A stretch of DNA of 34,774 nt from Spirochaetales bacterium (GTDB lineage Bacteria; Spirochaetota; Spirochaetia; JAGLYY01). Under the pieces are notes generated by a model that was not told where the DNA came from, ran no database searches, and saw only the letters and a list, made by a program, of their open reading frames with translations. The translations under genes were made by a program, and so were the position numbers. How positions within the stretch are numbered: the stretch's first letter is position 1; the number at the start of each line of letters is the position of its first letter. The stretch lies in contig JAGLYY010000224.1 in assembly GCA_023131935.1 (NCBI GenBank), positions 1 through 34,774 of the forward strand, written 5' to 3'. Positions 17,736-27,100 of this stretch are shown piece after piece.

Positions 17736-17774
17736 AAACAGAAATACAATATGATTTTCATTCCTGATTCAGTT

Positions 17775-20345
17775 TCATTGGATTAACTCATCCTGCCACC
17801 GTGCAATTGTATTCAAAGCTTCGAGAGGGGTCATCTCGTTAACATTAAGGGATCGAACTTCCTGGCTGACTATTTCCGATGGGGAAAAGAGGTCCTTCTG
17901 ACCATTTCCCTCCTCAGCAGGTGGAATTTCGGGGTATCCATCCTCTTTTTCCTTTAAATTATTCAGAATCCGGGTGGCACGCCTTACAATTTCTAACGGC
18001 AGTCCGGCGATTTTGGCGGCATGGAGACCATAGGAATTTCCTGCTGGTCCTTCTTTAATCTTTTTCAGGAAGACAATTTCCCCTTCGTTTTCGAGAACTT
18101 CGAGGGAAAGGTTTTTTAATTTCTCATGTTTCAAGAGAGTTAGTTCATGATAGTGGGTAGCAAAAAGGGTTTTACACTGAAGTGTCTCAAGAAGGTGTTC
18201 ACTTACTGCCCAGGCGATTGAGAGACCATCGTTAGTACTGGTGCCCCTTCCTACTTCATCCATAATGACAAGGCTTTTTTTGGTTGCTGACCGGATAATA
18301 TTTGCCGTCTCGTTCATTTCCACGAGGAAGGTCGATTCTCCTCTCGCGAGATTGTCCGATGCCCCAACACGGCAGAAGATATTATCAACGATCCCAATTT
18401 CAGCTTCCCGGGCCGGTATGTAACTGCCGATCTGGGCCATCAGCACAATGAGGGCAACCTGTCGAAGATAGGTGGATTTCCCTGCCATATTCGGGCCGGT
18501 AATAAGGGCAAAAGTTGTTTTTTTGGGATCCAGTTTCAGGCTGTTGGGTACAAAATTCCCTGGCGGAAGATGGTGTTCAACTACTGGGTGCCTTCCCTCC
18601 CGGATATTGAGGGTCTGCTTTTCTGACAATTTCGGCCTGGTATATCCGTGAATTGTTGCCGCGTAGGCGAAAGACCCGAGACAGTCCAGTCTGGCAAGTT
18701 TATCCGCAAGGGAGAGAAGAGAGGAAACCTGTTCTTTTACCTGGTCACGCAGTTTGAGAAAAAGATCCTTCTCCATCTCTAAGGCTTTCTCAGATGCGTT
18801 ATTAAGATCGGACTCAAGGGATGAAAGCCGCTCAGTGGTAAACCGTTCCCCTCCAACTAAAGACTGCCTTCGGATGAAATGTTCCGGCACAAGGTGGAGG
18901 TTTGCCTTTGACACTTCGAGGTAATAACCGATGATTTTGTTGTATTTTGCTTTGAGAGAGGAAATACCGGTCCTCTCCTTTTCCTCTTCGAGATACTCAT
19001 CGAGGGTGGATTTACTGTTTTCCTTTAAGTGCCGTAACCGTTCGAGTTCTTCATTGAAACCCTCTCTTATCAGGCTGCCATCAGACAGAAGGATTGATGG
19101 ATCATCCGCAAGACCTTTCAATAGAAGATCAACTATTTCAGAGATCCACTTCAGTTCCTCCCGGGAAAGAAAATCCCGGTTCCATTCAGTCAGTGAGGAA
19201 TGAACCAGCAGGATTCCCTGAAGACTGTTTCTCACTGCTGCCAAATCTTTGCCATGGGCTTTATCGAGGGCTATCCTTGAAGATAATCGTTCTAAATCCA
19301 GGATCCCTTTCAATGTTTCCCGGAGAGAGGAAAGTAGGATCTGGTTCCGGTAGAGGAAATCCACCTCCTCTAACCGGTTTTCTATCTGTTCCCGATCTGT
19401 GAGCGGCTGAAGAACCCAGGCACGCAATTTTCTGGATCCCATCGAGGTTTTCGTATGATTCAAAATCTCCAGGAGGCTGTATTTACTGCTTCCATCGTGA
19501 AGGTTAGCTGTAATTTCCAGATTGCGCTGGGTTGATTCATCAAGACCAAGGAACTCATGGTCATGGTAACGTTTGATCCCCCTTATGTGCGGAAGCATCC
19601 CCTTCGAAGAATCTTCGAGGTATTCCAGGAGTATTCCCGTTGAATAGAGAGCGGGATCATCTGTTTTGAATCCAAAACCTTTTAGATTTGAGACAGCGAA
19701 TTGCAGAATAAGCCTTTTTTCAGAAGCTTCCAAATCGAAAGACCAATCGGGAAAGCGGTTTATCAGGATCTCCTTTTGTTCGTCAAGGACTCTGTTAACC
19801 TGATCATCCTCTTCCAGGAGAGATTCCTGAATAAGAATTTCCCGGGGGGAAAGGCGGGAAAGTTCTTTCCTGAGCCGTTGCTTCCGTTCTTCCCAGGGAA
19901 AAGCGGTAGCGATGAACTCAGCGGTTGATAGATCTATCGCCGAAAGGGATACCCATTCGCGGTATCTGCCGATGGAGAGAAGAAAGTTATTTTCCCCTTT
20001 GTCCAGATAATTCTCATCAACTACGGTGCCGGGGGTAATTATCTCCACAACCTGCCGTTTCGCGATCCCCTTTCCCCCTTCAGGCAGTGAAATCTGCTCG
20101 CAGATTGCGATTTTTTTTCCCGCTTTCAGGAGCCGGGGGATATAGGTTTGGGCAGCATGATAGGGGATACCGCACATGGGGACCTTGTTCCGGGCTGTAA
20201 GGGTAAGGTTGAGGATTGATGAAGCCTCCCGGGCATCCTGTTGGAACATCTCGTAAAAGTCACCAAGTCGAAAAAACAGAATCGCATCACGATGGTCCTG
20301 TTTAATTCGATGGTATTGCTGCATCATAGGGGTTGTTTCAGCCAT
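17775..20345 (-). CDS. mutS: DNA mismatch repair protein MutS
   Basis: TPMMQQYHRIKQDHRDAILFFRLGDFYEMF clamp/mismatch motif, Walker A TGPNMAGKSTYLRQ, FLVEMNETANIIRSAT, DEVGRGTSTNDGLSIAWA. Confidence 0.98.
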   Translation of the reverse strand: MAETTPMMQQYHRIKQDHRDAILFFRLGDFYEMFQQDAREASSILNLTLTARNKVPMCGIPYHAAQTYIPRLLKAGKKIAICEQISLPEGGKGIAKRQVVEIITPGTVVDENYLDKGENNFLLSIGRYREWVSLSAIDLSTAEFIATAFPWEERKQRLRKELSRLSPREILIQESLLEEDDQVNRVLDEQKEILINRFPDWSFDLEASEKRLILQFAVSNLKGFGFKTDDPALYSTGILLEYLEDSSKGMLPHIRGIKRYHDHEFLGLDESTQRNLEITANLHDGSSKYSLLEILNHTKTSMGSRKLRAWVLQPLTDREQIENRLEEVDFLYRNQILLSSLRETLKGILDLERLSSRIALDKAHGKDLAAVRNSLQGILLVHSSLTEWNRDFLSREELKWISEIVDLLLKGLADDPSILLSDGSLIREGFNEELERLRHLKENSKSTLDEYLEEEKERTGISSLKAKYNKIIGYYLEVSKANLHLVPEHFIRRQSLVGGERFTTERLSSLESDLNNASEKALEMEKDLFLKLRDQVKEQVSSLLSLADKLARLDCLGSFAYAATIHGYTRPKLSEKQTLNIREGRHPVVEHHLPPGNFVPNSLKLDPKKTTFALITGPNMAGKSTYLRQVALIVLMAQIGSYIPAREAEIGIVDNIFCRVGASDNLARGESTFLVEMNETANIIRSATKKSLVIMDEVGRGTSTNDGLSIAWAVSEHLLETLQCKTLFATHYHELTLLKHEKLKNLSLEVLENEGEIVFLKKIKEGPAGNSYGLHAAKIAGLPLEIVRRATRILNNLKEKEDGYPEIPPAEEGNGQKDLFSPSEIVSQEVRSLNVNEMTPLEALNTIARWQDELIQ

Positions 20346-20354
20346 AGCATCTGG

Positions 20355-20383
20355 ATTATATTGTATTGCTGATTGCTCTACAA
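20355..20383 (-). promoter_or_regulatory. candidate mutS promoter with perfect TATAAT 9 bp from the start codon
   Basis: Minus strand TATAAT at 20360-20355, with weak -35-like TTGTAG 17 nt upstream; 9 nt separate the -10 from the mutS ATG (20345). Confidence 0.45.
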
Positions 20384-20406
20384 TACTCTGCCAAGGCAGG
20401 GGGGTA

Positions 20407-20892
20407 ATGATGACTGAAGAGTCACTTTTTTATAAAGAAAGCGATGATATTATATTTCTCCGCGCCGAAGGACATATAACCGCGTCGCTGTGTTCCGATC
20501 TCAAGAAAACAGTGCTAAACCGGTTCGATGAAACTCCGCCGGTGAAGCATTTTTTTATCGATCTCTCCCATTGTGATTATATGGATTCTACTTTTATGGG
20601 GCTCCTGGTAGGTTTTAACAAAAAGCTTTCAATTACCGCTGCACAAAAGGTGGAAATCGTCAATCCTTCCGAACCCTGTAAAAAACTGTTAAAAGGCCTA
20701 GGGATACAGAAACTGCTTTCTTATATTGATGAGGAAATTGCCATGCCGCTGGATATGGTACAGATTTCAAAAACAGCTAAAGCGACTGCTGAATTTATTC
20801 TCAAGGCCCATGAGGAACTTATTAATCTATCAATCATAAATCGCCGGCGGTTCGCTGCTCTTCAATCCGTGCTGAAAGATCACCGGAAATAA
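20407..20892 (+). CDS. STAS-domain protein (anti-sigma factor antagonist-like)
   Basis: STAS-like pattern: IIFLRAEGHITASLCSDLKKTV...FFIDLSHCDYMDSTFMGLLVGFNK...VEIVNPSEPCKKLLKGLGI. Confidence 0.85.
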   Translation: MMTEESLFYKESDDIIFLRAEGHITASLCSDLKKTVLNRFDETPPVKHFFIDLSHCDYMDSTFMGLLVGFNKKLSITAAQKVEIVNPSEPCKKLLKGLGIQKLLSYIDEEIAMPLDMVQISKTAKATAEFILKAHEELINLSIINRRRFAALQSVLKDHRK

Positions 20893-20910
20893 CAAATTTC
20901 TTGTCTGAAA

Positions 20911-20945
20911 AAAAAGATCAGCACCATATTGTTTATATGGTGCTG
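20911..20945 (-). terminator. intrinsic terminator for the tamB-bamA-ompH transcription unit
   Basis: 11-bp perfect stem CAGCACCATAT/ATATGGTGCTG (20919-20929 with 20935-20945), loop 5 nt; on the minus strand followed by ATCTTTTTTTT. Lies past the ompH stop. Confidence 0.8.
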
Positions 20946-20996
20946 TTACAGCTTGAATTATAAAAATCTAGAAGAGTTAATAACCTTTATGTGTAG

Positions 20997-21524
20997 TTAG
21001 TTTCTACCCGCATCCCTGCGAAGTTTTTCCAGTACCATATCGGTGATATCGACATCATAACTGATCCAGAGGATATCGGGATCCTGTTTTTTAAAAATGA
21101 GTGAAAACCCCTCAGTTTCAGCGACGTATTTAACTGCTTCAATTACCTCCGAGAGGAAAGTCTGGGACGAAAGAAGGTTTTCCTTTTTGTTTTCAATCAG
21201 TCTCGATTTCGTATTGTGATATTGCTGCATGAATGTTATTAGTTTTTCAATCTCATCTTCAAGCTTCAGAACACGGAATTCATCTCCCTGTTCCTGCGCA
21301 AGAAGTTTCTGTTCCTTCAATTGAAGGAGTTCTTCATTCTTTCGGGAGAGAAAATTGTTGTAATCAGTGGTCATCCTCTCAACCTCTCGCAGGGCGGCGG
21401 AATCCTGAAAGTGATTTGAAACGATCCTTGAAATATCAACAACACCGATCTTCGATAATTTATCAGAAAATCCGTAACCGGTTATTACTGATAGCAGAAG
21501 TATTATTCCAAGTGTTTTCTTCAT
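20997..21524 (-). CDS. OmpH/Skp family periplasmic chaperone
   Basis: Signal peptide MKKTLGIILLLSVITGYGFS; KIGVVDISRIVSNHF... long coiled coil; IEAVKYVAETEGFSLIFKKQDPDILW typical OmpH ending. Adjacent to bamA. Confidence 0.85.
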   Translation of the reverse strand: MKKTLGIILLLSVITGYGFSDKLSKIGVVDISRIVSNHFQDSAALREVERMTTDYNNFLSRKNEELLQLKEQKLLAQEQGDEFRVLKLEDEIEKLITFMQQYHNTKSRLIENKKENLLSSQTFLSEVIEAVKYVAETEGFSLIFKKQDPDILWISYDVDITDMVLEKLRRDAGRN

Positions 21525-21544
21525 TTATTTGTATCTCCTTTCTA

Positions 21545-24130
21545 TTAGAACATGCTCGCCGTGAGGGAAATCACGAAATCAAGCCCTGATCCTTCTTCCG
21601 AACTGGCAAACACATTGCCTGTCTGCCACTGAATACTGGACAGATTATTATCGGCAAAAGAGAACCGCTTAACCAGGTAAAACCCTATGGGCAGGCCGGG
21701 TATTGTTAAACGCAATCCACCCCCCATTGAAAAGTAAAAATCATCAAGACTGAAATCGTCAAGGTCATCGGTCTTCGACCACATTCCGGTGCCGCTTATA
21801 AATAAATCGGACCAGAGATACTGCTCGATTACCGGCATTCTTAATTCGATCCAGTTGTCCCAGAGCGCCTCTCCTGTTCCGGTTTCAGCACTGCTCCATC
21901 CACGAGCGGTTGTCATCCCATCGATATAGAGCAAATCATTCTGGTCGGTGTAAATTTCTTCTTTTCCAAACTGGGGCAGAATGATCGAGAACGCGCTGTT
22001 TAGAGCAAGAATAAGTTTGAACCGCGAATCCTCAAATATTTTAAAATCCAGGAGTTTCGCGTACGCTTGAGCTTTCGTAGTGCTTCGGATGTAGTGTTTC
22101 ACTCCTCCGAGGAAACCGCCGACAAAACTGACCTGTTCTCCCAGGTAGGTTCCGCTTGTCGGATTATAGATAATGTCCCTCCGGTCCCATGAAAGGTTGA
22201 GCCAGAGTTTGTTTTCAAACTTCCAGGAATCAATATTTTCCCTGATACTCGGATCAAATGGGCGGTAGAGTGATTCTTCATATTTTTTCCTCGACAGGGA
22301 GGTCCGCAAACCGGTACCGGTGCCGAATCGTCCTAACGGAGTATGGAAGGTATAGCCGGTATTGACCCCGAGACTGACATCGTAGCTTAAGTAATCCATG
22401 AGATAACCGGGATCGATAACATCGCCCTGCAGCCGTGCATACTCCCAGTCGGTAATAGCCACACCATCGGCGATCTGCTGGGCGGTAGCAGGCTCCCCGG
22501 TATCGGGATTGACAAGATGACCGTCATAAGGATCGGGTACCGCGTCACCGTTTGCGTAGTCCTCATCGGAAAAAATCGGAAACAGGATGTCCTGATAAGC
22601 CCCGGAATTTTCTTCCCGCTGAAAGGAAAGATCCACACCACCGGACCACCGCCGCCCGGCGAGCCATTTTTCGGTATACCCGAAGCTCAGACTCTGTTTT
22701 ATTGGAGAGATCTCAGTTCCTACAGACAGTTCCTGCCCATGACCACGGAAATTCTTGTCCACCCATTTTACAAATCCCATAACGGGAAAATCACCGCCGG
22801 CAGCGGAAAAGCTGATTCCGAAATTAATGTCGGTTGTTTTTCCCTCCTCCACGTTAATAACAAGATCCATGAGCCCCTCTTCGGATCCCTCCGGGGTATC
22901 AGGGATAACGGCGCTGAAATACTGCAGGTTGTACAGGTTACGAAGACCCTCAAGAATTTTATCTTTGCTGAAGATGTCACCAACCTGCAGGGGGATCTCC
23001 CGGAGGATTACATAGTCCTCGGTTTTCGTATTTCCCCTCACAATGATGTTTTCAATATGGGCCCTTCCCCGCTCAACGATGGAGATAACGTAAGAGATAG
23101 TTTTATTTTTCTCATCCCTGATCTCCTGCCTGTTAATGACGTTGAAGATGTAACCATCATTGTAGTAGAGATCGGTGATACGTACAAAATCGGCTTCCAG
23201 TTTTGTCCTGTTGATAACATTTTCAACGGACTGGTGAAGCAGCTCCGCGAGGTCCTCGTCTGAAAAGAGGGTATTTCCCTCAAAGGTAGTTCCTCCGTAG
23301 GTATACTGGTTTCCCTCTTCGATGTAATAGGTGATGACAAGAAAATTCCTATCCTCCTCAGCCTCTTCAAACTCCCGGGTGATGTTTACGACCTTAGCGT
23401 CTATGTATCCCCGGTCATGATAGTAACGCTCAATACCGTTCCGGTCCTGTTCCAAATTCTTTTCTTCAAAAAGGCCGCTGGTAAAGAATGATTGTTCCTT
23501 GCTTTTCATTACCCCCTTCAGGGTATTTTCTGAGGCAAAAGAATTGCCGGAGAACTGGATAGTCCGCACCTTTGTCTGTTTTCCTTCACTGATTTCAAAA
23601 GTGAGGATGATGATATTCTCTTCGGCATCCTGTTCTGTTTTGCTTGTTACCTCGATATCCGGGAAACCACGGGACAGGTAAAGTTCGATTATCGCCTGCT
23701 CATCCTGCCGGACTTTTGTTTTCGTTACGACATCGGAACGCTTAAGAAGGATAACCTCGAGTATATCGGTCCTTCGGACAACGCTGTTACCCTCAATCCG
23801 GATATCATCTAGGAGGGGACGCTCGACAACAGTAAAAACGATAATAACAGAATTCTGTTCCTCGTCCCCGGCAACAGCTGTTGGTGTCAGTTGTTCAAAA
23901 TAATCAAGAGCATAGAGTTTGCTTTGAAGATCCCAGAAAAGGGTATCGGAAAAAATCTTCCCGATAAAAGGATTGGTAACACCCTCAATTTCCCGGAATG
24001 AAAAGTGATCGAGTCCCTGAAACTGTATATCAACTATTGGTTTGTCAATGTACCACTCCTGGGCCGTCAGGATTGAGGCCGGCAGAACAACAAGAGATAT
24101 GAGAGTCAGAAAGAATAGCGCCTTTCGCAT
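21545..24130 (-). CDS. bamA: outer membrane protein assembly factor BamA (Omp85)
   Basis: Signal peptide, five POTRA-like repeats (DIRIEGNSVVRRTDI, TIQFSGNSFASENTL, GGTTFEGNTLFSDEDL, NIIVRGNTKTEDYVILREIPLQVGDIFS), C-terminal beta-barrel ending in Phe. Confidence 0.95.
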   Translation of the reverse strand: MRKALFFLTLISLVVLPASILTAQEWYIDKPIVDIQFQGLDHFSFREIEGVTNPFIGKIFSDTLFWDLQSKLYALDYFEQLTPTAVAGDEEQNSVIIVFTVVERPLLDDIRIEGNSVVRRTDILEVILLKRSDVVTKTKVRQDEQAIIELYLSRGFPDIEVTSKTEQDAEENIIILTFEISEGKQTKVRTIQFSGNSFASENTLKGVMKSKEQSFFTSGLFEEKNLEQDRNGIERYYHDRGYIDAKVVNITREFEEAEEDRNFLVITYYIEEGNQYTYGGTTFEGNTLFSDEDLAELLHQSVENVINRTKLEADFVRITDLYYNDGYIFNVINRQEIRDEKNKTISYVISIVERGRAHIENIIVRGNTKTEDYVILREIPLQVGDIFSKDKILEGLRNLYNLQYFSAVIPDTPEGSEEGLMDLVINVEEGKTTDINFGISFSAAGGDFPVMGFVKWVDKNFRGHGQELSVGTEISPIKQSLSFGYTEKWLAGRRWSGGVDLSFQREENSGAYQDILFPIFSDEDYANGDAVPDPYDGHLVNPDTGEPATAQQIADGVAITDWEYARLQGDVIDPGYLMDYLSYDVSLGVNTGYTFHTPLGRFGTGTGLRTSLSRKKYEESLYRPFDPSIRENIDSWKFENKLWLNLSWDRRDIIYNPTSGTYLGEQVSFVGGFLGGVKHYIRSTTKAQAYAKLLDFKIFEDSRFKLILALNSAFSIILPQFGKEEIYTDQNDLLYIDGMTTARGWSSAETGTGEALWDNWIELRMPVIEQYLWSDLFISGTGMWSKTDDLDDFSLDDFYFSMGGGLRLTIPGLPIGFYLVKRFSFADNNLSSIQWQTGNVFASSEEGSGLDFVISLTASMF

Positions 24131-24152
24131 AGTTTCTCCTTGAAACTTGAAT

Positions 24153-27100
24153 CTAATATGAGAATTCCCAGGAAAATCCCAGGCTGGTATTGGTTATGCT
24201 GGAAAACAGGTCTGTGAAATCCGGAAGAACCGATAATTCGAGAAGGAATAAAGGGGTCTTCCATTCCAGACTGACTTCCGAATCCACAAGCAGCCCCTCT
24301 CCCAATCCGGATCCGGGCAGCCGGTTTTCAGTACTTATCTGTATTAATGCCTCCAGAAACAGATCTTCTCCGAAGTACTTTCCCAAAAATAGGGTTGTAT
24401 TGTCAAGATATCTCCCTATGGAACTATTTTCCACCCCTTCGCCCCTTTCCGGTTCTAAAACTTTTTCAAGGAGCACATTTGATAACATCTGGGTCCGAAT
24501 AGAAAACAGATCAAGGTGAAGCAGGTCTTTTATCCGCTCTTCAAAAGTTTGGATAACACCAAACTGCCCAACAATATCACTTGTAAGCATGATTGCGGAA
24601 CCCAAACTCAAATCCCCCTCCTGGGAGAGGATGCTTGCTCCGAGGAGGCTTACAATCTCAGAACCTGACATCGGCGGGCTGGATACAAAACGTGGTGAAA
24701 ACCGGCTGAATGGATCCCCATCGACGATCAGAGAAATTTTGATGTCCTCCCCCGAGGTGCTTATTTCCCGAATTTCAGCTCTCGCGGTTAAAACAGGATC
24801 AAACTTCGTCTGGTCCTCATTGAAAGAAATCAATCCCTCCCGGATGTAGAAATTCCGCTTGAAGTAGTAAATCTGCCCGCCGCGAATCGATATATCACCG
24901 GTAAGTGAGAAAGTATAGGAACTGCCGTCATAAATAATGCTGACCTCCTGCCCGGTATCGGCGAAGGACCTCAAGATGGGAAGGGTACGGGAGGGCCAAA
25001 CGAATTCAACATTTTGAGCGGAGGCGATGTTAAGATCTACCATGAGATCCGGAAGATTCTTATCAGGCTTAACCATCACCTCCGCCTGCCTCCCGATCGC
25101 AATACTGGTGTCATGGGCTATTAGATCACCACCAAGTATGGTGCTGAACTGGTCAGCTTTAATCGTAAAATCACCTTTAACCCATCCATAAACTTCAACA
25201 TCTGCGAAGATATATTCAATATATAATCCCTGGTGACCATAGACATGCAGGGCAATATCAACGTCCTTAGGGACCCAGTGATCCAGAGTAAAATAGATAT
25301 CCCCCCGGACCATCCCCTGGTCGATAGGGATATCTACATCCTCCATGAAAAAACGTTTCCCCTGGAACTGGAGGTCGGTTCTGAAGGGTCCAAGGCGGTC
25401 CGGCGAAATATCGGTTTCGGCGTATACATCGGTGGCTTTCACAATGCCCCAGATATCGGGATCATTTATTTGTCCGGTAATTCGCAAATTCCCGGTACCA
25501 TGTCCTTCTTTAATCCGGAAAAACGGTATTTTTATCAGGGTATCCAGAACCATAAAATCAAGATCGATATCATTCACGGCTGCTTCGATATTTGTTCCCT
25601 CTAAACGACCTTCAATTTCACAGGAAAGGGGCAAAGGATCTTTGAGAGTAACAGTGAAGCTTCCCTTTTCGTTCAATGATCCAATAATGGATTCCTGAGG
25701 ACCTCCGTGGAAGCTAAGTTTGCCCTCTTTACCTTTAAAAGTCATATTCCAGGGATCTACAGGGCTGTTATCAACATAGATTTTATTAAGATCAAACACG
25801 CCGTTGAAATCAGGTATCCCCCCGGATTCAAAGATTTCAGGTATAAATTCTCCCCTGGCAGAGAAATTAGCCGCCAATTTCTTTTCATCGAACCGGCCGC
25901 TGAAAAGGCCGGAAAGAAGTAACTCCCCTTTTCGGAAATCGGTTGACAGGGAGGTCGCGGTAAGGGTGCTGGAAAGATACTTGCCATGAATGTTTGAAAG
26001 GTTCAGGACCCCATCCTGGTAGATGGCGGTACCAGAGAGGTTAATTGGATCCTGGATAAGTCTTCCACTGGGAAGATCGAAGTCAGCAGTTATTAACGGT
26101 GATGAAAGGCTCCCCTCAATTATTACCGAACTGGAGACTAAACCGGATAGAGGAAGCTCCCCGAATCTCTTCAAGGGGGAATCGATGATCTCTATTCTCC
26201 CATCCAGCTGGGAACCATTAATATCCATGATCACTGAGTAAGCTTCGTCAGAGGAGGTGCTTTCAAGCTGGATCCAGCCCGAAATATCCCTGTGCCTACT
26301 GCTGATTAGTGTCCGGATTTGTCCATTACCAATCAACTCGGTTAATTCGTTGGCCAGATGAATTTTCTGGATTGTACCGCCATCGGGGGTAAAATTGCCT
26401 GTCAGCACAAGAGTATGGAGGCGTTGCCCTATCGGAAGACCTTTAACTCCGGTATCGCGAAAGGAAACTTCCCATGAAGACGCGTTCTTATAAGAGGCGG
26501 TAATGTCCAGATTTGCCTGCATCTCCCTGAAAGGTATTGGCATATCTTCCGCGAAAAGACGTCCCCTAACTCCACCTTCCCCATCAAAACTCATCTCTCC
26601 GCGAAAATTATATAACCCGGAGAGGAGGATGCCTGTACCCGGATAATACATACCCTGGATGTTGTACGGGATTTCCTGGACCATAAAATCAGTTGAAAAG
26701 GCAAGACTTCCTTTTTCCCCAAATTCGCTGGAGAAATCCCCCTCAGCGGTAAATCCATTCCAGAAAAGGGAGAGGTCCTTAACAGTTATCCCATCTCTTG
26801 TGCCGGAAAAAGCAAGGGTTAGCTGGTTTTCCCGGTTTTCTGTGGATGTTATTTCGATCCGGGGCGAGGCAAAGGAGACCCTTTCAAAATCGGTTGAAAT
26901 GAAAGCCTCCCCGGAAAGCTTTAGACCGGGGACCCTGGACTCTCCGGTAAATATTTCCACAGCATCCGCGACTGGAATATTTTTTGCAGCCACAGATGCC
27001 TGGAGGAAAAGATCCGGTTTCAACTGGAGGAACCCATCGCCCTCGATTAGATTTTCCCCGGGTGAATCAAAGAGCATACCTGAGAAGGAAAAGTCCAGTG

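Noticed and set aside
22517-23263. 248-aa plus-strand ORF
   Set aside because: Antisense to bamA POTRA/barrel coding sequence; no motif.
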